Below, piece after piece: positions 47,486 through 58,896 of a DNA stretch of 64,000 nt. Location: contig VWND01000001.1 in NCBI GenBank assembly GCA_009599575.1, positions 3,030,100-3,094,099 of the forward strand. The letters run 5' to 3'. This stretch comes from Blumeriella jaapii. Taxonomy: Eukaryota; Ascomycota; Leotiomycetes; Helotiales; Drepanopezizaceae. Position 1 is the first letter of the stretch, and every line of letters begins with the position of its first letter. The notes under the pieces are model-generated. The model was not told the origin of the DNA. It worked only from the letters and a program-made list of their open reading frames with translations, and searched no databases. Made by a program: the position numbers and the translations under genes.

Positions 47486-47712
47486 TTTTTAAGCAGCAGC
47501 TTCTTATGGCCGGCACCGCCTCGCGCGGGCCGGCCGAAAAGAGAGGACCGCGGGCGGTCGCAAGGTAGCCTTTCCTCTGGCCCACCGATCGAGCTTCAAA
47601 CGCGAACACGTTCCGTGGCGCTAAGAACGACGATAAGGGATTCCTGTTAGCGGAGAGCCAGGCTGGCGCTCCGGCCGACGAATCCAAGAATCAGCCGGCC
47701 GTTGACGGTCGT
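47486..47712 (+). other. Start of rDNA intergenic spacer
   Basis: About 225 bp of GC-rich DNA directly 3' of 28S (GCACCGCCTCGCGCGGGCC, GACCGCGGGCGGTCGC inverted repeat). It is not RIP-altered. It is interrupted at 47,712 by A5. By position it is the external/intergenic spacer. No ORF is credible. Confidence 0.7.
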
Positions 47713-47991
47713 TGTCACAGCTAGCTTGAGGATGATCAGAAAGGTGATATGGACCAAAAGGTACGTATGTAAATTGAAAGAAAGACACCGAGCCAGAATG
47801 CTCGGGGTCGCGAACTTTATGTACAATGGGTTGCGCTTATGGGTCACGTGACTTAGCGCGAGGCCTAGTGGCCGAGGTGATCCGTGCCCAAACCTTAATC
47901 CAACACCACCGGCAATCATACCATTAGCAACCATATCACTGGCAGCCATATCACTAGCAGCTATACCACTAGCCAGGCCAGGATCGTAACA
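47713..47991 (-). repeat. A5 3' LTR
   Basis: The LTR is 279 bp, from TGTCACAGCTAGC to GGCCAGGATCGTAACA on the plus strand. It is followed by CTACCCCTCTCCTCCG, complement of the polypurine tract. It keeps GTCACGTGAC near 47,842 and the GAGC...GCTC stem. Confidence 0.92.
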
Positions 47992-50111
47992 CTACCCCTC
48001 TCCTCCGAAAAACTGCGTCTTCGCAGTTGCAGTTATAAGTCTATCGTCCTCCAACTTAATGTAATTCTTCCTGCCTTCGTTATAAGCTTGCAACCATACG
48101 GAAAATGCTCGTAAAAGGCTTTTGACGGTAAAATGCGATCGGTGAAATGCTTAAAAAATATAAAAGGCCGTTATAGCGTTAAAACAAAAGTATTATTCGA
48201 AATTTTCATCAGCGCTTTTTTAATTAACCTAGTATTATAATACTTTTTTATGCAATCTCGAATTTATTATTTTTTCGATTTTTTATTTCGTTTGTTTAAA
48301 AAGTAATTAAATAAAAGCTGGTTCGGGGCGGCGTTAGCCAAATAAAAAGTTGCTAATATGCTTTCGGAGCGAATATAAATGAAAAATTAAATAAATTAAT
48401 CAATCTGCGGAAAAGTTAAACTTTCAATTTTTTTCTATTTTATCGACGATTTTGATTAAGCCGTACCATTTGTTCGAAAGCTTTCGGAAAAATCGGTCGA
48501 GTTTTTAATTTTTAATATTTATTAATACTTCGTCGCTTATTTTTCAATTTACCGGTCGTTTATGCAAATTAACGAAGCGTTTTATTTTGGCTTATTATTG
48601 CGCAATAAACGATTATGCGTATTTTATAACCTTTTTAGCTCGGAAGGCCAAATGCAAAGCTTCGTCGCGGTTAAGCTTTTCGATGGCCGAGCGAAAAAAA
48701 CGGGAATTGTTTATATTTTAAAATATGCGAACTTCGTATTTATTTAAGACTTGGAAAGGAAAAACGTTGCCGAAAAACTCGTACGGCAAAATCAATTATA
48801 TAATATTTATCAAAAGTAAAAAGCGTTTTTAATTGTTTTAGTAATAAAAGCAAAAAAAGCGAAAGCATTGCTTAATATATTAGTTTATTATTTCGGTTTG
48901 TTTATCGATATTAAAATTGTACGTAATAATTAATTTAACTTTGGTTTTTAATATGCGGCAGAATTTTTGCTAAAAAACCGAAACAAACTAAGCTTTTCGG
49001 TCCGAAACAATTAAATCCGGCATGCCGAAATAGCGCATTTAATAAACCAAAAACAAAACTGCCAGTTTTTTTTCTGTGATAATCTTATAGCAAAAGACTG
49101 ATAAAAGCTTTTTAAATAAGCGATTTATTATTACGAAAGCGAAGTCGTGATTATTTTCGTTTAATAAAAGCTTCGTAAAGTTTATTGTTAAATATTAATA
49201 AAACCTGCTAAGTATAAGCAAAAGCTTTAAAAAGCCCGGGGTTTTATCGCGCCTAGCTTTTATTCGTATGCAATAACAATTCGAAACGTATTGCTATATG
49301 TTTGTTTTTATAGCTTTTTAATAATATTTGCGACCGACCAAAAGCTTTATTTTTTTTATCTCAGCGTATACTACGCAAAGCTGTTCGTAAATATATCGGA
49401 TTAAAAAAATTCGCAATTCGGAAGGTTTCAAAAGCATTATCAATCTGCTTTGGAAAAATAATTTGTTTTGTCGCAGTTAGTAATTAAGGCTATAATTACG
49501 AACTTGCGCTCGTTGCGCTTCGAGAAAAAAAAAGTTTTTGTTAGCTTGCAATAAATGATTTATAATTGTATAATTATATATATCGTATGCGATTACGAAA
49601 GTTGGATCTGCGGATTTTTTTATAAGCATTTTATCCTTTTTGTTTTCGTTGTTTTTTTCGAAAAAAATACTATCGTTATCGCGCTTATCGAACGCTATTT
49701 TTATAAGCGCCAGCGTAATTATGCTTTTAGCAGCTATTTCTTTTAAAATCTAAGAATTTAATTTATCGTTTAAAAGCATTTGCTATTTTCGAGCTGCTCG
49801 CTATCGTGCTTTTAATAAAAAAATGTTTTGGTTTTTGCGAAAAAAAATATTAGCGAGCGTATTAATAATTTCCGACCGGTATATAATTGTAAAATAAAAA
49901 TCGGCGAAAAACTCGGCCTATCGGGCTTATCGGGCCGAAAAATTTTTGATTATTATAAAATATTTCAAAGCGCGGTAATCGATGCTAAGCTAATATATAT
50001 ATATACGTTTTTTTAAGCGCTTAATAGTTTCGGCTTATAATTTTTAAAAAAGCGAAAAATAGCGAAAAGCTTTTTGTCGTAGATCGGATAATTAAGCTCG
50101 GCGTCGATTAT
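47992..50111 (-). pseudogene. A5 pol, integrase-chromodomain half (decayed)
   Basis: This aligns with A4 17,100-19,026: chromodomain near 48,290-48,130, integrase near 49,450-48,800, the acidic linker near 49,790-49,510, and the end of RNase H near 50,100. Stops of RIP type are present. It is separated from the N-terminal half by C2. Confidence 0.75.
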
Positions 50112-50378
50112 TGTAAAACGGTGATACCTTGTATTGATGGGAGTTGGTAGTTTTAGCTATGGTCGAGGCATGGACCCCTCCGAGACCCCCTGCTATTAAC
50201 TACCTTCAACAGGTATAAGAGCAAAGCACCCCCTTAGATAGTACCATAAGCACGCAGTTTAATTCATACTTTTATTCATTTTTTTTTTCCTTTCTTCAGT
50301 CTTTTCTAGGGATTCCTTAGATTATTTTACCCACCGATATATGGCCGTATCAGTCTGGTTTTCCTACCTACTTTTATA
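50112..50378 (+). repeat. C2 5' LTR
   Basis: The LTR is 267 bp, TGTAAAACGGTGATACC to CTACCTACTTTTATA. The TATA-like GGTATAAGAGCAAAGC is near 50,213. Confidence 0.92.
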
Positions 50379-50380
50379 TT

Positions 50381-50398
50381 TGGTGACTTACGCAGGGA
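50381..50398 (+). other. C2 primer-binding site
   Basis: TGGTGACTTACGCAGGGA begins 2 nt after the 5' LTR. It starts with TGG as expected for a site pairing with the CCA end of a tRNA. The matching tRNA was not identified. Confidence 0.6.
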
Positions 50399-51122
50399 TT
50401 TAAACTTCGGTGTTTCGTTTTCATATATTCGCCGATGCATCTTTTAAATTTACAATTAAAATCGATTTCGATATTTCGCCACTACGGCTTGAAAGACCTT
50501 TTATATGGTGTTGTTCGCAGCTGCATTATATAAAGGACTTCTAATAGCTTCTTTTATTTTGCGCACAGTTATTGGACTATAAAAATGCAACATATTTCAG
50601 AAACGTTTAAAATTACGGTCAGGCAATCTTGTACCGTGCGAAATTTAAAGCTCGAAAATCGCTCTTTTGTTTAAGAATAACAAATCGAACATTAGTTCGT
50701 GCGTTTCGACCGCTACGCTCGGCCCTTTTGAATTAGATCTCTTTTGGTTAAACGCTTGGCGAGAATTCAATTTTCTGATCTTACGCTTTGTAATTATAGT
50801 AATTACAATTTGCGGCTTTTTATTAAAAGTAGTAAAAAAATGGCTGTACGTGCATTGGCCTGAGCCACGGAATATCGAGACCGTGGATTATATAGCAATA
50901 TTATATTAATCCAATTAATTTACTAAAAAACAAGTTTTTCAATACGCTATTCAAATGTCTGGACGCAATCTCATTTTATTCAATTTCTTCAGAAAACACA
51001 GAAACCTTTTTGATAGCTCCTTTATTGAAAACGATTTTTTTTATACTAAAAACCTCTAATCTGCAACTTCAGAAAACACTTATTCGTTTAATTCAAACCT
51101 TACTAACATTTTCGCTAATACT

Positions 51123-52450
51123 ATGGACAACGACGCTTTTCGTTTTCTTATGCGAGGCCGCATGCCCTTTCTTGGCTCCTCTGGTGCACTCTTATTTAAT
51201 AGCGCCAACGTTACCGATTTTATCGAAAAATATAAAAAAATCTGTAAGGATTTCGGAGTCTCAAAGACTAAGATATTCGATAAACTCTTTCGCTATTATA
51301 ACCCAACCACCAAAGATATTATCAAATCGATGAATAAATGGAAGGCTATTAGGGCTCGAGATTGGCGTAAGCTAGTTAAAGCTTTGAAATCGGAATTCCG
51401 AGACCACGATCGCTAGCAAATCCGCGATACTATCGCTTTCTCAAACAGTTTGTTATAACAACTCGCTAAGCCAAAGAACTTAAAACCTATTGTCGTATTT
51501 ATACGAGGGTATTTGACGTTCTCGTTAACAAAAAGGTCTTAAGCGAGGTTAAGCAAAAAAGATTGTTTTTACTTAGCCTTCCAACCAATATTCGTAATAA
51601 AACCATTAAGCATTTTAAGGTTGATAAATAAAACCTTGAAATCTTCGATTAGTATTTTAAATTTATAGAATTCGTTTTCAAACAAAACCAAAGCGAACGT
51701 ACCATTAAAGCTATAAATCAAAAGAAATCTTCCTTTCTTATTTACAAAAAAGACGTGGAAGCTTTAGTGCAGAAACATGCCCAGCTACTAAAAGTTACCG
51801 AAATCGCCAAGAGATAATCAGTTATTATACTATTCAATCGCTTTGCAAAACTTATTGGCTTGGAAAAGCTTAATAAGGATATCGAAACTCTCGTATTAAA
51901 ATTTACCGATATTAAGATTCAAGGACTTTAGAGCAAAATCGAAGGTTTTATGCAACAGCAGAAAAAACTCCCCTACGTTAACTCGAACGATAAAAACGAT
52001 TAAGATAGCTTTTACAATAATTACTCCTCGCAAAATGCGCGAAGCGATTAATTTCGCCAAGCCACCGTAGAAGTAATGGCTGCCCAATAGCAACTTTTTC
52101 GTACTAGCGATCAGGATCAGCGAAACACTAACTACAATAACGATTATTAGGAGAAAGGAAACCAACGCGAAAACCAGAATCGCGGCTATCAAAATAATAA
52201 AAGTAATTATCAAAACAGACCCCGTGGCCCCAAGTGTGGATTTTGTGATAACAAAGAAATTCACTGCGAAAAACCTTATATTCGCTTAGAATGCAAAGCA
52301 TTTAATTTCTGTATGGACAATAGTATTTGTTATATTAACAAATACGAAGCGATTTGCTTCGGACCGACGGAAGCAGGAATGGGCCTTTTTAACAAAGCTA
52401 AGAATTAAAGCTGGTTAAACATTATTCGCTTGAAAGTGAAAGGTACGGAA
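51123..52450 (+). pseudogene. C2 gag (decayed)
   Basis: An open start at 51,123-51,416 (MDNDAFRFLMRGRMPF, NSANVTDFIEKYKKI, WKAIRARDWRKLVKALK) continues with stops through LFNRFAKLIGLEKLNKDIE (about 51,840). An Asn/Gln/Arg-rich basic stretch and a Cys/His region (CGFCDN...HCEKPY...C) lie at about 52,235-52,290. This is a typical retrotransposon capsid followed by nucleocapsid. The leader at 50,379-51,122 has no ORF. Confidence 0.75.
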
Positions 52451-52881
52451 TAAAACGACTGCTTGGAAAACAGAAAAGATGCAAAACGATCTTTATTAGT
52501 AAAAGAGAAAACATCCCAAAAGGCGTACTAATCAAAAAGAAAACCTTTACCTTAAGCGTGAATAGAGTTCAAGTGTATGAATAAAAAACAAATACATATA
52601 TTGCTAATACAAGTATCGCACCTGCAGATATTATAGCTGTACAATTAAGCCAGCGAATCACAAAGAAGCAAAATGCTTTTGTCTCATTCGCCAAACCGAC
52701 TGGTGTAAAAAAAAACGTCAGAATCGAAAGGGAAAAAGATTTCGAAATTCGAAAAAAAACCGATGAAACCATCAGAAGAACGCTTATAATAAAAGAAATT
52801 GACGACGATATAAAAGATATCGACACCGATACTCCGGTCCAAATCATTCAGAAAGTACCAGCTTCTAAACGCCCACCACTA

Positions 52882-55800
52882 ATGCGAAGCGAGAAATGGA
52901 TCGATAAATATATTAGCTCCGAAGCCGTCGACGAAGCCATTAAAAGAATCATAAAACAGAAAATTAAATTGAAATTCAGCGACTTATTTAGCACAAAAAA
53001 AAGATTCGACAAAGTTATTAACAAACAAATCCCTGCACTAAAAAAAAACGAAAAAGTTGAAATCATTCGAAAAAAAAACGATTTTGAATTAAAGAAAAAC
53101 CAGAAAGAAATTTACAACACCGCAGTCAATTTAGCCGATAAGAAGGAATCCTCGGAAAAAGTCAGCCTTTTGGCCCTTGCTATAAAAACCCAAAAATCAA
53201 AACGACGAAACTGCCTCTACACGGCTATAAAAGCACCAAAGATAAAAATAATGCTTAAAAAAAGTACGACCGCTTTCGCCCTATTCGATAATAGAGCCGA
53301 AGTCAATTGCATGGACCAGGAAACAGCCGAAGCCAATGGTGTCCCGATTATCACCGACAAGCGAATAATTTACACTATCGTTAATAAAAATACGATTGAA
53401 TTTGATAAGATTGTACGGAATGTTAAAATCGACGTTGAAAGTATTATTACTTATGGAAACTTCTTAGTAATAAAAAAATACTTCCACTTTATTATTTTTG
53501 AAATGCCCTGAATCCTAGAAAGTTTCGTCAGCTTCAAATACACCGAGAACGGCCAAATAAAAGCCTTTTTCTAAAACTGAAACCGATCCTTTTAAAATCA
53601 AATCACCGTCGCCGGCGACAAGGTTTTTCTAATCGACGTTTTATCGGAAAACGAATAGCCGGCTCTGGTCCCAGGACAAACGCTAGACTACAACAAAACC
53701 TGGAAAATAATCAGCCAAAAGCATTCGCGTCACTAATCGAAATAGCACCGCGAATGAAATTGGCCAATATCAACATTTTTGGCTACCAACTCGGAAATAA
53801 AAATTCCGAAGATTTCGTTTTCGTATTAAACAAACCCGACCTACACACCCTACTTTCTTGTGTCAATATCAGCACTTTTTACAAGCGCAAAGCTAATAAA
53901 ATACGACCCGTAAATCTTAGCGAATCCGGTGAGGATATTTCCGAAAGGATAAACGATTAGTTCGAAAAGGACGAAGCAACAAACCACCGCAACTAATTAC
54001 TAGCGAACTCGAAGAACTTATCACCGGCCGATTTTCCAGCTTATCACTTGGCAGCCGACTTACAAAAAAACGATTTGATAACTTAGCAATCGGAACCCAA
54101 CTTTTGCCAAAAAAAAAAAAGGTTTTGTACGAAGTCCTACGCAACCGGGAAAAGGCTATAGCCTTCGATTTCACCGAAATAAGCCAATTCAGTCTTAACG
54201 TTACGCCCCATATCGATATCAAAACCGTATCCTACGAAACCTGACAAAAAAAAACCTTTTCAGTCCCCAAAGTCCTTCAGAATAAAATAGTCGAAATGCT
54301 GAAAAAACGAATCAAGCAAAAGATCTTCGAATTCTGCCACGGCTTATACAAGAACAAATGATTCATCGTTGCGAAAAAAAAAAAAGGCACTTACAAACTT
54401 ATCATCGCAATCGTCGAAATAAACAAAGTAACGATACGAAACGCCAACGTGCCACTCAACGTCGATTAATTTTCGAACGAATTCGCAGAATTGATAATCG
54501 CCTCCCTTTTCGATTTGTTCTCCGGCTACGACCATTTAATGCTTGACCCACGATCTCGAAATATAATAGCAATTCAAACTCCAATCGGTTTATTGCGTAT
54601 AACCAAAATACTTATAAAAGCCACCAATTCAGTCGCTCAATTCGTAAAAGTCGTATACAAGATTCTTATAACTTGCATTTCTAATATTGCTTTGCTTTAC
54701 GTTAACGACGTCGGAATAAAAGGCTCCAGATCATATTATAACAATAAAAAGATCCTTTCTAAAGTTCGACGCTATATGATAAAACATATCTAAAATATCG
54801 ACAAAATCATAATCTGCTTCGAAAAAGCCAAAGCTACTATTGGCCCTCGATCAAAATTCTGCATGCCCGAAATAGATATCGTCGGTTATATGATTAATAA
54901 CGCTGGCCGCTATTTTCAACGAAAAAAAATTGAAAAGATCTGCGAATAGAAAAAATGCGAAACATTACCGAAGCCAAAGCTTTCATTAGCGTTATGATTT
55001 ACTATCGCAATTAAATCAAAAACTTCTCTTAGAAAACTGCACCCATTTACGCTACGATAAAAAAAGAAATCGATTTCGTTTGGAAAGAAAAGCAGAGCAA
55101 AGCCATAGAAGTCCTCAAAAACGACCTTTTATCGGCCTCATCGCTTATGCGAATCGACTACAGCCCAAACGCAAAAGAAATCATTTTGACTATCGACGCT
55201 AGTATTTTCGGTTGGGAAGCTGTATTACAACAAATCGATAAAAACAAAAAACGGCATCTTTCACGATTCGAAAACGGCCTATAATCCCCCGCGGAAGCAC
55301 GCTACGATGCTATCAAACGAAAATGTCGGAGCGCCCTTAAAGCAATAAAAAAAATAAAAAGCGAACTATACGGCGTACATTTCATTTTGGAAACGGACGC
55401 AAAAGTCTTTGTCGACCAACTGAATAAAAAAGCCAATAACTTACCAAAAGCATTCGTTACCAATTGGATAGCCTGGATGCGACTTATGAACTTCGAAGTC
55501 AGACATATCAAAAAAACAACCAATACAGCGGCAAACGGCCTTTCCAAACGAAAACGATCTTATCCGTTTGACCTCGCTAAACAAAGCGAATAAAATATCG
55601 ACGAATAAATCGCTGACGAAATCGGCTGCTTCGCTATTTGCGCCCTGGGTTTCACAAAGCCAAAACCACTCGCGTTGCCATTTCGGCTGGCACCGCGAGT
55701 GAAAAACGCCAATTCTCGGGCCGAAAAAGCATTCGCGTCACCATTTCGGCTAGCACCGCGAGTAGATTTAACCGAAAACGATCGGGATAAGCCGACTGGC

Positions 55801-57190
55801 GACGAAGATAAACCTTTGATCGATAATTACGAGACCGAAGACTTTTATTTCATCGCATATTACTTAACCACCTTATCTAAACTATCTAACGTGCCAAATT
55901 ATCAGTTCAAATCATTTAAGAACCAGGCTTTCGATTATACTTTAGCCGACAGAAAGCTGTACAAAATAGAAGACAATATACATCAAAAACGCTTAGTGGT
56001 AAACAATAAGGCTGATAAGTTTCAAGTCATAAAGGAAGCCTACGAAAAAGTGTTCCATAAAAGAGCTAAAGCTATTTACCACCGAACTCAAAAACGATTT
56101 CTGATGAAAAAAGTGCTTCGAAGATTGCAAAACCTTCGTCAAAAGCTGCATTCCTTGCCAAAAACGAAAGCCTGGCCGAAAAAAGAATCTATTATATCCG
56201 ACGTGGTCTTCTGAAGTTTGGGAAAAAGTCAACTTCGACGTTACGCGCGTACCGACTATCGATCGCGGTTATACATGCTTCGTGCTCGCTATTAACGATT
56301 TATCTGAATGGCCTAAAAAGCGACCTTTCCGAAACGCCACCTCCGAAACCATAACGACCTTTCTTTGGGAAGACGTTGTATATCGATATGGTTTGTTTAG
56401 CAAATTAAACGTCGATGATAGATCCGAAAACAAAAGCGTTGTCGAGACCTTTACAAAAAATACGATATTCAACGCATTCAGATCTTAGCCTACAACTCGA
56501 AAGGTAATAGATCCGTTGAACGAAACCACAGAAATATTCTTAACGGCTTTTCAAAAGCCATTCGAAGAGGCTATAAGCGTTGGTCGCGGAAATTCTCGAA
56601 AATGCTTTTTGCTATGCGCATATGCATACACGCTTCCACTGGAATAACCCTATTTTTCATTTAGTACAGCAGAAACGCTCGACTACCTCTGAAAACAAAA
56701 TAGCCTGTGTAAAAGCTTTATAACGTGGTTAAAGTGAAAACGAAAGCAAACCTATTAGCAATAAGATTTAAACAACTAAACTACCGCGATATAGATATAA
56801 AAAAGATAATCCTAAAGAAAAAGAAGTATAAGAAGGCAGCCAAAAAGTCTGGAATAAAACCAAGATTCTAAAAAAAACGCTAATCAAAAAGGGAGATCTG
56901 GTTCTAATTTACGACGTCCAGCGCGCTATCGACAAATCGGCCGACACTAAACTTGATTATAAATGGCTCGGACCTTACGAAATATGCGAGGCCGAGTTGA
57001 ATAAAAGCTATTACAAGCTCACGAAACTCGATAGAACGAAGCTGAAAAAAACGTTCGCCGCCAACCGGTTGAAGCGATTTTACAAAAAAAACCAGCAAGT
57101 CTACCCCCTAGACTCTAAATCAAAAAGCGACTCCGACTCCAGCGACTCCGACGACGACTCCGACCAAAGCGATTATACTTCTAAAGAAAA
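52882..57190 (+). pseudogene. C2 pol: protease-RT-RNase H-integrase (decayed)
   Basis: Protease is in the ORF 52,882-53,511, with FDNRAEVNCM at residue 136 on (Asp-x-Gly with Gly to Arg). RT at about 54,470-54,960 shows FDLFSGYDHLMLDPRSRN, TPIGLL, and YVNDVGIKG (YxDD with Asp to Asn). RNase H at about 55,080-55,590 shows TIDASIFGWEAVL, ETDAKVFVDQLNKKANNLP and RHIKKTTNTAANGLSKR. Integrase at about 55,830-56,700 shows the core SETITTFLWEDVVYRYG, NVDDRSENKSVVETFTK and SVERNHRNIL. The C-terminal KWLGPYEICEAE fold is at about 56,962, then a Ser/Asp-rich tail. Gypsy order; no chromodomain seen. Frames change several times. Confidence 0.85.
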
Positions 57191-57198
57191 AAAACCCT

Positions 57199-58476
57199 TT
57201 GAAAAACCCAAAAGCCGACTTTTTTGGCCTTTCGACCGAAAATATGTTTCAAAGCCTATCCGAACTAAGCTGCGAATTCGTTAATCACGTAAGGTTTCAC
57301 AACGGAAAAAACAAGCTACTGCTGCACTTTATAAAGAAAAAAGTAGCTATGTACAAGCACTATTTCCGACTGGTCAAAACCCAAGGAGCGTCTACAGCTT
57401 TCTTCGCTAATATGCTTTACAGTCTCATTCAACAAGCTCTCAGAATGCACCCCGGCCTTTACTTCGCTGCTCTAATTACTCGGAACCCTGAAAACTACCG
57501 CCTCGTAGCATACTCTGACGTTCCGATCGCTCCAGGTTTCGCTGGCCCCGACCGCATTACAATCACAAAGTTCGATATCGCCGACCCTCAAAAGAAGAAA
57601 AGGATCGAAAATCTTACCGACGCCATCTTCGACTATCACGTTCTGCTTGCACTCGCACACAACTCGAGAATAATCGAAGCTTACCTGCAATCACACCACG
57701 ACGCCAAGCTGACTAAAACCATCCAGAAAGGCCCAGCTTTCTCGTACTTCAGCGCGTCTAAAGCAATAGCCTCGGCTATTTCATCGGACTACGAGACCGA
57801 AAGCTACGGAATAGAAAATGAAATGACCCTTATCAGCTTTTCGACTAAGCAAAAGGTTTTTGTCAGATTCAGAACCCAAAGAACCGACGGCGCGATGCTA
57901 ATCTGCTCGAACAATTACACGGCGCAGAAGTACAGAAACTACTTCGAAAACGACAATCCGATAGGCAATTTGATACTGTTTGTACTGCGGCGAAAGCAAC
58001 CACAGCACTTTCGGTGGTTTCGATTGCAAACGACTACCTCCGAACCATTCCGTAGAATAGTTTTTCTTACAGGCTTCGGAGCCTTTTCAGAAGCACTCGT
58101 TAGTAACAACCGTAGTCCGATCCATTAGTCTTACGCGAAGCAAAAGCGTTAATCGGTTTTAATCACGACGAACTAATCGACTATTTTCACGATTTCAACA
58201 CAAAACTCTTCAGCGCTTTTTGCAAAGCGTAGGACCACGTTCAGAAGCTGAAATCTACTATTTACGCAGAAAAGTCGTGGAAAGCACCCGTGGCGGCGAC
58301 ACTTGATAATATCATCGACGAAAAGGCTATCAGAACGTTTGTAAGTCTAGACGATACCTCGACTAACACTTTATCGAGTCATTTTTCAGAGAAGCAGGGT
58401 GAACAAGATGATTCAAACGATAAGCGAGACGCTACCCCTCCGCAGAAGCCAACAGCAAAAAGGCCAAGAACGGGTT
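57199..58476 (+). pseudogene. C2 third ORF, C-terminal part (truncated, frameshifted)
   Basis: The family is unrecognised. It is open from 57,199 to 58,128 (309 codons). A 1-base deletion near 58,107 relative to C1 shifts the frame, and the same protein continues to TGA/TAG near 58,476 (LIDYFHDFNTKLFSAFCKA, TFVSLDDTSTNTLSSHF, PTAKRPRTG). Distinctive stretches are GFAGPDRITITKFDIAD (about 57,540) and TEMTLISFSTKQ-like text near 57,820. The Met at 57,199 lies on the deletion junction, so it is not the native start. C1 shows about 630 more N-terminal codons. Codon-level preservation is better than in pol. Confidence 0.75.
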
Positions 58477-58625
58477 AGGAGACCAAAGGAGCGTGGGGCT
58501 AAGAAGTTCGGTTTTTTGATTGATTGGTTTTTAAACCATATAAGATAAACTAGATTGCACTTATTAGAGTTATGTTTTTCTTTGGTCGTAGTCAGAAACG
58601 ACTACGTATGTTATTTAGGATAGGA

Positions 58626-58892
58626 TGTAAAACGGTGATACTTTGTATTGATAAGAGTTGGTAGTTTTAGCTATGGTCGAGGCATGGACCCCTCCGAGAC
58701 CCTCTGCCACTGACTATTTTCAACAGGTATAAAAGCAAAGCACCCTTTTAGATAGTACCATAAGCACGCAGTCCAATTCATACCTTCACTTATTCTTCTT
58801 TTCCTTTCTTCAGTCTCTTCTAGGGATTCCCTAGACTATCTTACCCACCGACATATGGCCGTATCAGTCTGGTTTTCCTACCTACTTTTACA
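58626..58892 (+). repeat. C2 3' LTR
   Basis: The LTR is 267 bp, TGTAAAACGGTGATACT to CTACCTACTTTTACA, with a TATA-like GGTATAAAAGCAAAGC near 58,725. It is preceded by a weak purine stretch (AGGATAGGA). Confidence 0.92.
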
Positions 58893-58896
58893 TTAT

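Larger units (their letters stand above)
50112..58892 (+). mobile_element. Family C gypsy element, copy C2 (short form)
   Basis: This is an 8,781-bp element with 267-bp LTRs and a 4-bp target duplication TTAT (50,108-50,111 and 58,893-58,896), inserted in the RNase H of A5. It is better preserved than C1 but still broken by stops, frame changes and a 2.5-kb internal deletion relative to C1 (at about 57,206). It shares every other domain with C1. Confidence 0.93.

Noticed and set aside
57199..57227. Met at 57,199 as true start of the C2 third ORF
   Set aside because: It lies on the deletion junction relative to C1. In C1 the same frame continues far upstream.
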